From positions 8,556,001 to 8,620,000 of the forward strand of contig NC_057790.1 in NCBI RefSeq assembly GCF_014905175.1: 64,000 bases of DNA, read 5' to 3'. The notes beneath the pieces are model-generated. The model was not told the origin of the DNA, did not search any database, and was given only the letters and a program-made list of their open reading frames with translations. Numbering within the stretch: the stretch's first letter is position 1; each line of letters begins with the position of its first letter. The DNA comes from Aphidius gifuensis. Taxonomy: Eukaryota; Arthropoda; Insecta; Hymenoptera; Braconidae. Of the stretch, positions 42,046-53,756 are shown in pieces. The position numbers were made by a program, and so were the translations under genes.

Positions 42046-42528
42046 ATGTATTTTAAAAGTTTTCAATTTTTTTCGTCAAAACCAAAATTGTAAATTATTG
42101 TGTAATGATTCACTTGCGCTTATAAATATGCCTCATTTTTATTACATTAATGCAGAGTGAATCATTACTCATTTTAATGCACTTATTTTATTCTCATTAA
42201 ACATTTTATCAAGAAAAAAAAACAAAAAAATCGTAAATATATTAAAAAAAGGGCAAATTTGGCATCAACAAGCAACATGTTATCACGTTCTGAGGGTATG
42301 CGTGTGAAATGACATGAACATGCAACAATTTATTTTTTTATCTTGTTTTTGTATATAATGATAATCTTGAATATATGCATATTAAAATGTAACATTCGAC
42401 TGGCGAGGTCTATTCAATGTGTACTTTAACTTTGCCCTGTTTTTAAATCATTATATCGACTTGAATAAATAGTTCATTAAAAATGGAAGAAAAATAAATA
42501 ATAATATGACTATGGAAAGTTTTTTATG
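42046..42528. other. AT-rich spacer
   Basis: No gene or repeat supported. Confidence 0.4.
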
Positions 42529-42532
42529 TTAA

Positions 42533-42850
42533 GGGATTACCTCGGCCAAATTTTGGTGTATAGAAGAGGGGATAAAGCCTATGTTTAATACATTGGTCCG
42601 AGAACGATTGCTAACCTCAAAAAGATGAAGTTTTCATTTTTTTTTTTTTGATAAAACAATAGTTTTTTGAAATAATTATGGTATAATAATCTAATATTAT
42701 TAATCTCTAAAATATATTTTATCAATTTTTTATTTTTTTAAACATTAATTTAATAGTTTAAAAAATTGTGTAAATCGTGAAACACCGCAAAAAAAAAAAA
42801 AACAGTTGGTTGTACTGAGAGTGCGGTTGTGTTAGTGTATGATATAGTAT
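42533..42850 (+). mobile_element. TTAA-flanked family P1, copy 1 (truncated)
   Basis: TTAA then GGGATTACCTCGGCCAAATT, matching the start of the full element at 51,931-52,737. It runs to GTGTATGATATAG and stops where the GCGCAT palindrome element begins. Confidence 0.75.
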
Positions 42851-42864
42851 ATATTTAATACTAC

Positions 42865-43080
42865 TATATTGCGCATAGGGTATGATTTTGTGCGCATTCA
42901 TTACGGTGCAGACAATCTCTCTGTCGCAGTCATACGCATCGACAAAAATTTTTTTGCGCATGTCCGAATAATCCGTTCGGTTCACACGTATACACAATGA
43001 ATTTGTGTGCGTTGCCGAATGTTTCCGAGCTCCTACTCGAATAATAATTCGGACATGCGCAAAAGATTTTTGTCAAGCAG
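42865..43080 (+). mobile_element. TATTGCGCATAGGG palindrome element, copy 1 (partial)
   Basis: ATTGCGCATAGGGTATGATT, CAATCTCTCTGTCGCAGTC and TGCGCATGTCCGAATAATCC match 61,494-61,950. The centre (CGAACGGATTATTCGGACAT type) is present, but the far end is lost after about 43,080. Confidence 0.75.
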
Positions 43081-43299
43081 TATGATTCTTATTATATATT
43101 CTTTTAATTTGCTGTTTAATCAGAATTCTATTATTGACTCTCACTCAAATATAAAAAATTTTAGTTTTATCAACTCTTTGTTCATATTTGTATGAGAAAG
43201 AAAGATAAAATCGGGTATAAAACAGCAAAGTAAAAGAATTTAGAATAGTCATATTCTTATGTATATTTTAATAGATATCTAGGTAAAGCTTCGAGGTAA

Positions 43300-43350
43300 A
43301 GTACTAGCTTTACACCCAGAAAGACCCGTGTTCAAACCCGACGAAAGATT
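43300..43350 (+). other. Weak tRNA-like remnant
   Basis: GACCCGTGTTCAAACCCGAC resembles a B box; the upstream A box is poor. Confidence 0.25.
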
Positions 43351-43410
43351 TATTTTTTGTTTTTTTATTTCAATAAAATTTGAATTAATTTTAAAAAAAA
43401 ATCGACTCAC

Positions 43411-43424
43411 GGGGGGGGGGGGGG
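43411..43424 (+). repeat. Poly-G tract
   Basis: Fourteen consecutive G in an AT-rich setting; a possible assembly or sequencing artefact. Confidence 0.8.
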
Positions 43425-43544
43425 TTATATAGTGCAAATTTTTATATAATTTCTTAACAAGTTTGCCCAAATTTTATAAAAATTTTATAAAATATTTCCG
43501 TGGGGGTTATTATCGATCTCCGGAAGTCCAAACTGATCAGATAA

Positions 43545-43880
43545 CCAAATTCTAAAAAATTTCCGGAAAATTACTGGAACAGTCAATGGAAATCTGCATA
43601 GTAATCCTACCAGAAATTTACTGGAAAATTACTGAAAATCGTTTCCAGAATTGCTTACTAGTAAATTTCCGAAAAATTACTGGAACGATTAATGGAAATC
43701 TGCATAGTAATTCTTTTAGAAATTTACTGAAAAATACTGGATATCATTTCCAGAAGATGCTTACTAGAAAATTTCCGGAAAATTACTGGAACGATTAATG
43801 GAAATCTGCATAATAATTCTTTTAGAAATTTACTGAAAAATTACTGGAAAAATTTTCTGATAGTGATTACTACTAAGATA
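43545..43880 (+). repeat. Tandem repeat, about 105-base unit, three copies
   Basis: AATTACTGGAACGATTAATG, GAAATCTGCATAGTAATTC and TTTCCAGAA blocks recur at about 43,570, 43,675 and 43,780. Confidence 0.7.
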
Positions 43881-44330
43881 CTTGAAAATTACTGGAAGAC
43901 TATTCTGGTAGTTAGAAATACCTTGACAATTATGGTTTAAGCTACATTAATTTCTTAGCTCCATTTTTTGTTTGCTATAATTATATAATAAATATAATAG
44001 TTGTTTTTTTAAATTAAATATCATGTTTTTTATTTATTAAATAAATGAAAATCCCAAAGACAAGCAATAGCTGAGAAAAAGATGGAGCTAAGGAATCAAT
44101 TGAAAAAATAATTCAAAAAATAAAAATTAAAAAGATCTGGTAACGTTTGTTGGGGCGTGTGGCCCGCGTTACCGTTGAAAATTCAAAATTTTCAATACTC
44201 CGGCTAGGGCCGTGTTAAATTTTATCTGTTAAATGATTTTTGAAAGTAACAATACAATAATAGTACATTTTTTTTTAATTTTCTGAAAATCAATTTTTTT
44301 TTTTTTTTTTTGCTCAAATTACGTAGAGTT
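43881..44330. other. Degraded hairpin unit and spacer
   Basis: CTACATTAATTTCTTAGCTC and AAGCAATAGCTGAGAAAAAG at 43,940-44,100 are a decayed unit of the 6.5 kb array. TCAATACTCCGG at 44,192 also occurs at 40,802. Confidence 0.5.
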
Positions 44331-45250
44331 AAGGCAAGCTATAACTTTTGTTAGGATCAACGGAATAACTTCAAATTAGGCTCACAAAACGTGGTTTTTA
44401 AAACTCTATCGCTCCTCAAGAAGTTTATCTTGATTCCAATATCCAATTTTTTTCTCTTTTTGAAAAAAAAATTACGAAAATATTTCAAAAACTCTACTTT
44501 TTACGATTTTATAAAAACTAAAATTTTTTTTGAAAAAAGTTTTGAGTAAAAGTTGTAGAATTTTACCACACATGCTTTTTAAGTCTTATACAAAGTATCT
44601 AGGACGATTTTGTCGAAAGTTAGAGCGTTTTTCAGAAATTACTCGAAAACTAGAAAAGCAATAACTTTTGATAAAATTGTAGTAGAAACTTCGTATTAGG
44701 CTCAAACAACGCGTCTTCTGAAACTCCATCGCCCTTCATGAGAAAGAGCATTATCTGTTCAGTCACTTTTTTTTTTTTTTCTAAAAACTTAATTTAAAAA
44801 AAAAAAAAAAACGGTTTTTTTTTAATTTTTATGAAAAATATAATTCATAGATCAAAATTTTCTCGAAGAGGCGATAGATTTTTCGAATACGCATGTTTTA
44901 AGCCTACTATGAAGTCTCTAACACCATTTCATCACGAGTTATGGTTTGCCTAAAAAATGAAAACGGCACAAGCTATAACTCAAAATGGAGTAGTCGCAGA
45001 GGTTTCATATTAGGCTTAAAATAATCACTTTTCAAAATTCTATAACTCTTTTGAATGAATTTTTATCGTACGAATAGTATTTTTCGTGCAAAAAAAAAAA
45101 AAAACACAATTTTCTTTTTTTTCGTTTTTTGGAGAAAAAAAAAAAAATGGCCGAATAGATAATGTTTTTTTTATTAGGGGCGATAGAATTTCCAAATCCG
45201 CGTCTTTTGAGCCAAATCCGAAGTCTTTACGACAATTAGTACAGAAGTTA
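44330..45250 (+). repeat. Divergent tandem repeat, about 320-base unit
   Basis: AAGCTATAACTTTTGTTAGG, AAGCAATAACTTTTGATAAA and AAGCTATAACTCAAAATGGA at 44,335, 44,658 and 44,969 each start a unit that continues CTTC.TATTAGGCT, an AAAACGTG-like block and AAACTC.ATCGC. A reversed partial unit ends near 45,250. Confidence 0.6.
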
Positions 45251-45427
45251 TGAACGTTTTTTTTTTTGGGGGGATAAATCCAATACTGCGGCTGAGCCTT
45301 TCGGCTCCTAGCCTCCGTAAAATGACATGTAATTTATCTATTAAATAAATAAAAACCCAAGGACATGCAGTAATTGAGGAACAGATGTAGCTAGAAAAAT
45401 TATGTTTTAAGCAACATTAATTCCTGA

Positions 45428-45800
45428 CCCTGGTGGAAAAAATATCCTGCCAATATCCCGGAACAACATATCGGCGGGTTATGAATCCTGCCACAAAATT
45501 TTGGCGGGTTATTTATCCTGCCGACATCCCACCATAAAATATTGTCAGATTATGTATCACAAAACACTCTAAAAACACTGGTATATGAATACCCTGGTAG
45601 AAATATTTATCTGTCATAACTCCCGCTTTCTCCGCATTACGTTGTTTTTGGCCCATTTCCGGAGAAATTACTTCGGCATGAGATTGGTGGCGGAGAAATT
45701 ACTCCAGCATGAAGTTGATGGCAAAGAAAAGACTCCAGCATTAAATTGATAGTGGAGAAATTACTTCGGCATGAGATTGATGCCGGAGAAAATATTATAA
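45428..45800. mobile_element. Fragments of CCCTGGTGGAAAT elements
   Basis: CCCTGGTGGAAAAAATATCC at 45,429 and ACCCTGGTAGAAATATTTAT at 45,589 are ends of the family at 58,265-58,468. They are followed by GGAGAAATTACTTCGGCATG units repeated four times. Confidence 0.6.
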
Positions 45801-45817
45801 TTACACAATAAAAAAAA

Positions 45818-45992
45818 AATGTAAAATTTAACATTTTTTGGACGTCAAAATCGGTCTACACTTTTTTAAATGTTAAATTCAATATTTTTTTAAGTGTTAA
45901 ATTTTAACACTTAGAAAATGTTAAAAAATTAACATTTAAAAAAGTGTAGACCGATTTTGACATCCAAAAAAATGTTAAAAATTTGACATTTA
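45818..45992. repeat. Palindrome of TTAACATTT units
   Basis: Left arm GACGTCAAAATCGGTCTACA and right arm TGTAGACCGATTTTGACATC face each other around an AAGTGTTAAATTTTAACACTT centre. A foldback MITE. Confidence 0.75.
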
Positions 45993-45999
45993 AAAAAAT

Positions 46000-46048
46000 A
46001 AATAGGAAAAAAAATAAACACTCAAAAGAAAGCACCTACAACCCAACT
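46000..46048. mobile_element. End fragment of the TAGGTGCTTTC family
   Basis: AACACTCAAAAGAAAGCACC TAC matches the right end of 59,831-60,088. Confidence 0.6.
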
Positions 46049-46140
46049 TGTTGCGCATGCTCAATGCGTTTTACAAGCGAAAAGTTGCTTGTCGTGAGTT
46101 TGAGCCTTTATACGGGTGAGTGGTGACCCGTATAATTAAG

Positions 46141-46646
46141 GAGGTTATACACAAATTACTCTTTTTTTAAAAAATATAATGAGAATGTTCTGAAATTTTG
46201 TATACAAGTAGATCTTTTCATTCTGAATACAACGGTATAATTATTTTCTTATGTTGATCGGTTAAATTTTTTGTAATTAATTATTGAAAATAATATTTAA
46301 CATTGGCTCTTATGGAGATTTCAACCATTTTTTTCGGATAGAAAAAATGATGAAAAAGTCTTGAAAAAAATCACACATATACTAGAAACCGAGTTTTATT
46401 AATTGCGCGAAAAATTTTCATACGTTGATCGGTCAATTAATGAGAAATTAATTATAAACTTGACAAAAATTAGATGTGGCAACGTATGGCATGTTCAAAC
46501 ACACACACATACCTGCAATCCCATATATTGTATATGGGGCGCAGGCGCTTTATACTTTATTATTTTACAGTGTAGCCAAGTTTCACTTGAAACTGTGACG
46601 TCAGAAGCGCCCCGCAACACCCGCAATGAATTTGTGTATAACCTCC
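46141..46646. mobile_element. TTAA-flanked element P2, GGAGGTTATACACAAATT ends
   Basis: TTAA at 46,137-46,140 and 46,647-46,650 flanks mirrored GGAGGTTATACACAAATT ends. Internal CTCTTATGGAGATTTCAACC resembles a segment of family P1. This fits a piggyBac-type non-autonomous element; no transposase is present. Confidence 0.85.
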
Positions 46647-46650
46647 TTAA

Positions 46651-47373
46651 CGTAAATATACAGGCGTAAGTTACCAAGAGATAAAAATTACGGCGGTAAT
46701 TTACCAAGTTACTATTTTGTACGGTTTTACCCGTAGTTTTTTTAATTTCCCTATATTAAATGTTTCCTTACACCGTATTACTTGCAAAATTAAAATACGG
46801 ATTTTCAAATTTTAATTCTAACATCACAATATTACGTTTTACATAATTTAATTAAAAATTTATAAAATAATATTTACGTTTTTAAGAAAATTCATTTATT
46901 AATTTACTTATTTACAAGTTATTGTAAAAATATAAATTATTTTTTCTTTAGTATTAAATAATACTATACATCCAATTAGTGTATAATTAATATACATATA
47001 TATGAATATATTAAACGAAATTATAATACTTAAATAGAGTAGTACATATATATTTTATGATACCACTGTGCCTCGTTACAGTATGGGCATAACCATTTTT
47101 TTTGAATTTTTTTTTTGATTGTACCTATTTAAAATGATATATTAATAAGCAAGCTTCACACTGGAAATATCTCTCTTTTTGAACAGATTTACAAATCTTA
47201 CAAAATCACTGTTCATTGATTTTTTTTCTTCCATAACTTTTTCTACTATAAAAAAAGCATTGCATCTTCAAAAAATATTCTCAGGTGATTTATCAATTTT
47301 ATTGTAATTTTTGGACTACAAGTAACCCTTCTAAAATAATATAATAATAAAATAATTTTTTTTTATCTTCTAG
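46651..47373. other. AT-rich spacer
   Basis: No gene supported. ACTTGGTAAATTAC blocks near 46,670-46,720 also occur at 60,462. Confidence 0.4.
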
Positions 47374-47485
47374 CTTTAAAAAACAAATTGATACATTTTT
47401 TCGACAAGCAAACCCACTAGTATTTCTTGTAATACCTGATGATCAGCCTTTTACTTTAAGACGAGTTAGCATAATAATACTTTAA
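47374..47485 (+). other. Possible orphan terminal exon
   Basis: After a long pyrimidine tract and TCTTCTAG the frame reads FKKQIDTFFRQANPLVFLVI PDDQPFTLRRVSIIIL-stop, 36 residues. The acceptor and composition look coding, but no upstream exon or family was recognised. Confidence 0.3.
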
Positions 47486-47670
47486 TTTGATTTACATATG
47501 TACCTTATTTAAATATAAAACCACCATCTGTAATTGAGAAAAGTTTTTGGAAACTATTTAAATAGATCTTATTATTGTCGGGTAGATTTTCATTTGTTGA
47601 ATAATTTACCTTGGCATATGCCTAATATTAGCAGTTTTAATAAAAGCTAACTTTTTTTGCCTCCAAGCTA

Positions 47671-48544
47671 TAATGAAAAATCAAGAAGAATTTTTTTTGA
47701 CATTAAAATATTCAGAAATTCAGCCTTGAATGCACCCAATTTAGTCAAATTTTTATCAATCATTATGCATTTCATCCCTTTACAACTTTAATTAATTTCT
47801 TTAAATGTACGGGCTACCCTAGTGGAGAATTATACATGGAGAGAAATCCGCAGCAAATATTACTGTAGTGCGGTATCGTAAAAATCGTAGCTGACGTCAT
47901 TAAAGCGACTAATTCCCACTTATTATAATGATTATTATTATATTTCATCTAAATTTTTTACTGTAGTCTACCGGAATTTTTGGAAGTCTTGAGTTAATGG
48001 TATAGTTTATGCCAGAAATTACTGTAGTGTACAGCAGGTTTTCCCGCCAGATGACACGAATATTTATTAGAAATCAAGTGTGTTCCTAACCTCTTCTAAA
48101 AAAGTTTATTGTTTTTATTTTATTCATGAATCTCAATAAAAATGCTGTGAAACACATGAAAATTATAAAATGGTTTATTTTTTAAAAATTAATAAACACG
48201 TTACATTTTTATTTTGATGTTTATAAACAATAAGGTTTTATTTAATTTTTTGTGTTGTTTTTTTGTTTTGTTTTGATTAAAATTACTGTAGTGTAGTAGG
48301 AAATTCTAGTCCATCCTGGTGGCCTCCCCACGCAACTTCTCAATTTCCAGTAGACTACAGTAAAATTTGTTTGATACTCTACAGCATTATTTGCTGCGGA
48401 TTTCTCTCCGTGTACTGGTGTAGTTTTATAATTTGCAACAACTGTAGAACCAATTTCAGCTTGACGATTTTCTTTTTGAATAAGGAGAACAATAAGAGGA
48501 AATTTCATATTAAATAATAAAATACGGATTCTCTTAAATACATT
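47671..48544 (-). pseudogene. Broken MULE/ZSWIM-type transposase fragment
   Basis: On the minus strand, upstream of the nested MITE: MKFPLIVLLIQKENRQAEIG STVVANYKT. After it: VARTFKEIN-stop, CKGMKCIMIDKNLTKLGAFK AEFLNILMSKKILLDFS-stop. The order (P-L-x-x-L-L, E-I-x-x-x-V, F-K-x-x-N, then I-M-x-D-K-x-x-T plus F-x-x-x-F) resembles the DDE region of MULE-derived ZSWIM3-like proteins. Stops, missing sequence and the MITE insertion show it is dead. The identification is from memory of the family pattern. Confidence 0.55.
47835..48412 (-). mobile_element. TA-flanked MITE, family M1, copy 3
   Basis: CATGGAGAGAAATCCGCAGC left end, CTCCGTG right end, TA on both sides. Nearly identical to the copy at 33,646-34,220. 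It splits the transposase fragment. The 88-residue minus-strand frame crossing its edge is a chimera of the two. Confidence 0.9.
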
Positions 48545-48574
48545 ACCCGTTCTTTAAACCCACGGTACGTTTAA

Positions 48575-49256
48575 GGTTGTTTTTAAATCGCATGACCGGG
48601 CGACGTTTTGGGTTCACAGGGGTACTTACAAACGTATGTTAAATAAAAAAATTATAGCGCCCCCTCATGCCTAAAATCTTTTCACTTTACTGATGCGTCA
48701 GAAGTAGTGTGAGTGTTGCCGGCTTATATTTACAGACACTAAACTACTCTAGCAATAAACATTCAGGGGGAAGTTCCAAAACCGTTCATTTCTTGTAAGA
48801 AAAGGATAGATGAAGAGATGGAAGATTGAGCCAGAAGAGATAGAGAGAAGGATAGAGCTAGAAGAATAAAACCGAACGGCAGTATTGGAACGTACCCCAA
48901 ATTTTCAATGTAATTCAGCCGGCTGAAACCCGTAAATTTAAAAAGTAATTAGCCAATATCTTTTAAACGGCACTGAGGAAATGGATAATTTTTTTTCATT
49001 GATTTCGTATTTGTAAAGTGTACAAATCTGAAGAAAAAAATCAAAATTTAAATTAAGAGTTTTAAAAGTACAAGCGCAAACGTACCTATACTCCCTATGC
49101 TTGCGTGTTAAAGTTGTCAACTTTGACACTAATTATCTGGATTTTGACGCAGAGGAAAATTACGGAAAAATTCCACCAAATAGATAATTATTTTATTTAA
49201 ACATTAAAAAAAAAAAATCGAAAATTAAATTACGGGAATTTCATTTGAAAACAACC
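48575..49256. mobile_element. TTAA-flanked element P3, GGTTGTTTTYAAA ends
   Basis: TTAA at 48,571-48,574 and 49,257-49,260 flanks GGTTGTTTTTAAAT and its mirror ATTTGAAAACAACC. No protein. Confidence 0.75.
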
Positions 49257-49894
49257 TTAACGCCCATTTTTTAAAACCCGTACATTTAGCACCCGTATTA
49301 CGTAGGTGGGACGCTTCGCGTCACCTACGTATTGGATTTGTCTACCGAAAATTAAAAAACGCTCTCATTTCTTAAGTAATTGTCAGAGACACTTCGTACT
49401 AGAACCAAAAGAAGCGTATTTTCAATCTCTTTAATTTGTTTATTTTCGATTTTTTCTCAAATAATTATTGAAGTTGCCAGAGCCAAAAATTTTAAAAACC
49501 TTTTTTTCTTTTTTTTTTAGAATATTAAATAACTTTTTACCTGCAAGCGTGATCGATTTGCACCGACTAATTAAAAGTTTCCTTTTATTTTGATCTTTAA
49601 ATCGTCGCTTAAAATACATAATTCTGTTACTGATCTATCGAAAATACTAAGCCTGCTGTTTTACCGGCAGGCTAGCGACGAGTAATTTTAAATATGCAAC
49701 TTTAACAATCATGTTCATGTTTGGATCGGTTTGGATTAAAAACAACAAGTTTAATAAATAAAAAAATCGTCTTGAATATTGTATTAGAATATAATTACCG
49801 ATTGTTTTAACATCTGTATATTGTATTGTTGACTCAGGTATATTACTATTATGATTATTATCATTATCATGTAGGAAATAAGGTAGCTAACCAT
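49257..49894. other. Spacer
   Basis: CACCTACGTATT and CGTATTACGTAGGTG near 49,297-49,333 form a short palindrome. No gene is seen. Confidence 0.4.
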
Positions 49895-50615
49895 ACTGCT
49901 TTTCCTTGAACATTTTTATTCATTTAATAAATAAAGTACATGTAAATTTATTTAACAAAAATAAAAATGTCCAAGGAAAAGCAGTAGCTAAGGAAAAAAT
50001 CTAGCTAAGGAATTAATTTGACTAAGGAATTATTTCCTTGAAACATAATTCTTTGGCAACCTCAATTTCTTAGCTACATCTTTTCCTTAGCTACTGCTTT
50101 GTCTTGGACATTTGTATTTTTAAAAAATAAATTTACATGTATTTTATTTATAAAATAAATGAAGAATGTCCAAGGAAAAGCAGTAGCTAAGGAAAAGATG
50201 TAGCTTAGGAATTGAGGTTGCCAAAGAATTATGTTTCAAGGAAATAATTCCTTAGTCACATCAATTCCTTAGCTACATTTTTTCCTTGGACCTTTTTATA
50301 TTTTCTTAAAAATAAAATACATGTAAATTTATTTATTATAATAATACAAATGTCCAACGAAAAGCAGGAGCTAAGGAAAAAATGTAGCTAAGAATCGAGG
50401 TTGCCAAAGAATTGGATTTTTAACAACATTACTTTCTTTTCCTTAGCTACTGCTTTTTCTTGGACATTTGTATTTTTAAAAAATAAATTTACATGTATTT
50501 TATTTATAAAATAAATGAAGAATGTCCAAGGAAAAGCAGTAGCTAAGGAAAAGATGTAGCTTAGGAATTGAGGTTGCCAAAGAATTATGTTTCAAGGAAA
50601 TAATTCTTAAAAAAA
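49895..50615. repeat. Second hairpin array (same unit as 6.5-9.6 kb)
   Basis: About four units with GTCCAAGGAAAAGCAGTAGC, CTTAGCTACATCTTTTCC and AAATTTACATGTATTTTATT. The unit order shows orientation switches typical of foldback arrays. Confidence 0.8.
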
Positions 50616-51065
50616 AAATATTTTAAAAGAAATAATTGCAATCGTCTGTGAGAATTTGCGATTTGCAAAAATTTTTGTTTAATAATAAAATTATAATCTT
50701 TCAATAATTATAGGCATATTAGATTTTTTTTAAATTATTTTTTGTTTTTTTTTTCAAAACTAATACATTTAATCAGTTTCCCACGTATTTGGTATTTTTG
50801 TAACTCGAATGTAATTTGTAATGAAACCATGTATTTGGTTTCCCATATGTTTCCAATTATTTTTTTTGTCAAAATTTATTCAAAAAAAAAAAAAAAAAAC
50901 TAATATGCCTAAAATTATTAAAATATTATAACTTTAATATTGAACAAAAATTTTTATTAATAAAATGCTCTTTTTTTATATTAAATACAAAATAAAAATA
51001 TACTGTCGTATGTCTGTCGGATTTGTGTCGGAATTGTGTGAGAATTGTAAAATCTCACAGTCGTG
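50616..51065. other. AT-rich spacer
   Basis: No feature supported. Confidence 0.4.
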
Positions 51066-51067
51066 TA

Positions 51068-51622
51068 CACACAGAGAAGGATATGTTAACAGTTAACATA
51101 TCCTGTTTAATGTTAACATATGCCATGTTAAAATGGGTGGTGGCTGATAAGTTTACATCAAAGATATATATATTAACATTAAACATACGTATCTTAATAG
51201 TTAATATGCGTATGTTAACTATTAAGATATCTGTAATTGTCTGTAATTGACACAGTTTGAAGGTTAGGCTGATAGTTGAAGACATTTACGTATGTAAATA
51301 TGAAAATTGAATGTAAAATTAAGAATGAATTTACAAAAAAACTAAATTTAAATAAATTTATGACAACACGAGTACATATTATATTATATTACAATTAGAA
51401 TAGTATCACAATATAATGTCAAAAAAAAAAGATGACAAGAAGTAGACTGGCGCATCAAAATATTTGGCCGCGTAAAGATACGTATGTTAACTATAAACAT
51501 GCGTATGTTAACAGTTAAGATATCTATGTTTATTGTTAATATATATATCTTAACATTAAACTTTTGTATGTTTAATGTAAACATATTGGTATGTTAACTG
51601 TTAACTTATCCTTCTCTGAGTG
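51068..51622. mobile_element. TA-flanked element, CACACAGAGAAGGATA ends
   Basis: CACACAGAGAAGGATATGTT and its mirror are flanked by TA (51,066-51,067 and 51,623-51,624). Subterminal GTTAACATA/TATGTTAAC repeats occupy both sides. The short frames at 51,023-51,584 are products of these repeats. Confidence 0.85.
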
Positions 51623-51624
51623 TA

Positions 51625-51926
51625 CAGATGATTCTGACAGCTAACCTCGCTTATAATACATAAACAGAATTAAGTTTTTTCAATAAAAAAATTATTTTAA
51701 AAAAATTCTAATGTGTCTTAAATTATAAGAATATTATTTAGAAATTTTTAGACATAATATTTTATTTTTTAAATGCTTTTTACTATTTTTTTTTGTGACT
51801 TAGAAATTCTTATAGTCGTGTGTCGGTTTTGTGTCGTTTTTGTATGAGATCAGTGCACAATCCGACTATCGGCATTTTCGCTAGGGACATTCATCAATAT
51901 TTTATTTTCTATTTTGTTCTAATTAC
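51625..51926. other. AT-rich spacer
   Basis: No feature supported. Confidence 0.4.
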
Positions 51927-51930
51927 TTAA

Positions 51931-52737
51931 GGGATTACCTCGTTCAAATTTTGGGGTATAGGAGAGGGGATAAAACCTATGTTTAATACATTGGTCCAAG
52001 AGCCAATGCCAACCTCAGAAAGCTAAATTTTTTATTTTTTTTTTTTGATAAAACAATAATTTTTTGAAATAATTATCGTATAATAACCTAATATTATTAA
52101 TCCCTGAAATATAATTGGTCAACTTTTTATTTTTTTAAACATTTATTCAATAGTTAAAAAAAATGTGTAAATCGTGAAACACCGCAAAAAAAAAAAAACA
52201 GTTGGTTGTACTGAGAGTGCGGTTGTGTTAGTGTATGATATTGCTGCTGTGGCAGTATGTGTGTATCAATGTGGGATTTATTACTGGTGTTTCTAAACCT
52301 ACGCGCCACAACATGGCAGATCACTATTCGGTGTTGCCAAGCGTACATTAGAATATATAGTAGACGTCATATATACTGCTCGATTAGATGAATTTTTTCA
52401 TACTTTAATTATTAATTATAAAAAAACTAAGCTCCAAACCTCTTTAATTTTTTTTCCATACGTTTTATTTTGTCTCACTTTATAACCCAATAGTTTTTTT
52501 TTCACGATGTCATTATTTCGATTAAAGATATCGGTATTTTAATGGACTTTTTTTTTGACAAAAATCGTATTCTCCATAAGAGCCCATGTTAAAAGTTGTC
52601 AACTTTGAAAACTAATAAAAAAATAACGAGCTTCCAAACAATTACCAAAAAATTACATAAAATGTATCAGTATTTCAAGAATCTACTGTAAAAATTTCAA
52701 AGCATTCTCATTATTAGTGACTGGCCGAGGTAATCCC
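51931..52737 (+). mobile_element. TTAA-flanked family P1, full copy
   Basis: TTAA at 51,927-51,930 and 52,738-52,741. The ends are GGGATTACCTCG and its mirror CCGAGGTAATCCC. Interior landmarks are GGAGAGGGGATAAAACC, GAGAGTGCGGTTGTGTTAGT and TCTCCATAAGAGCCCATG. Partial copies lie at 42,533 and 54,787-55,834. piggyBac-like by target and end type; no transposase. Confidence 0.9.
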
Positions 52738-52741
52738 TTAA

Positions 52742-53293
52742 GGGCAGGCCTTTAACTTCTAGTGACCTTAGATACAAGTGAAGATAAGAAAGATGATAAA
52801 TTTTGTCCCACGATAACATCCACAAAAATAAACCGATTGTTTTCTAATTAGACTCGAAAAATTGCTAATAATTTTTTACGTGTCGGAAATTAGGTCTTGA
52901 GAAGAAATTTATTGTAAATAAAACACAATAATCATAGAATAATTATAGATAATATGAACAATCTGAACACACACTCGTAAACGATGGCCGATGTACCAAG
53001 TGTGTGTGTGTGTCAGTGTGTGTTCAGATTGTTCATATTATCTATAATTATTATTATATGGGTTTGCACCTCGAATTTTTGTCCCACGATAACAATTTTA
53101 TTTTTAATTGAATGACTAAAAAAAATATATCAAAATGTTCAAAAAAATGGCACACGTGTCGGAAATTATGTCTCCAAGTGATGTAACAAGTCTAAATAAT
53201 TTTAATTATTGTTTTTTTGACAGACTAGTTTGTCGGCCATTACTAAGATGAGTGTACATCTCAATTTTGTCACTAGATGTTAAAGGCCTGGCC
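52742..53293. mobile_element. TTAA-flanked element P4, GGGCAGGCCTTTAAC ends
   Basis: It begins right after the TTAA that ends the P1 copy and finishes before TTAA at 53,294-53,297. TIRs: GGGCAGGCCTTTAACTTCTA / TAGATGTTAAAGGCCTGGCC. Inside, 52,934-53,054 is a hairpin with GAACAATCTGAACACACACT arms. Confidence 0.85.
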
Positions 53294-53399
53294 TTAATAT
53301 CATCAGTAGCAAAGAAGGTAACGATTCGACGATATCTTCCGGTTTATAGATAAATTTTGAAAAATTATCAAATTCATATAGTTTTTTCTAAATTAACGG

Positions 53400-53756
53400 T
53401 TTAAAAAAAATTTGGCAATGTTTGAGAAAATTTGTCTAATTTTGACAAATTTTGTCAAATGTATTCAAAATTTTTCAAAAAAAAATAAATTATAACTGAC
53501 AAAATTTGACAAATTTTGGCAATATTTATCAAAAAAAAAAAAATATTATAATTTACTAAATTTGTCAAATATTGACAAAATTTGACAAAAAAAATTTATC
53601 AAAAGAAAAAATTTATTAAAATTGACAAAATTCGACAAATATTGACAAAAAAAATTTGACAAAATTTGCAAATGTTTGCCAAAAATTTAAGATTTTGGCA
53701 AACTTCAACTAATTTTGGCAAATTTTGACTGATTTTGGCAAATTTTGTCAACATTA
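53400..53756. repeat. TTTGACAAATTTTGGCAA satellite
   Basis: Short units TTTGACAAATTTTG and TTGGCAAA in both orientations, ending at ACCAGGGATA, another CCCTGG-type element end. Confidence 0.7.

Noticed and set aside
48242..48508. 88-residue minus-strand frame
   Set aside because: A chimera: its first 30 residues belong to the transposase relic and the rest is MITE sequence.
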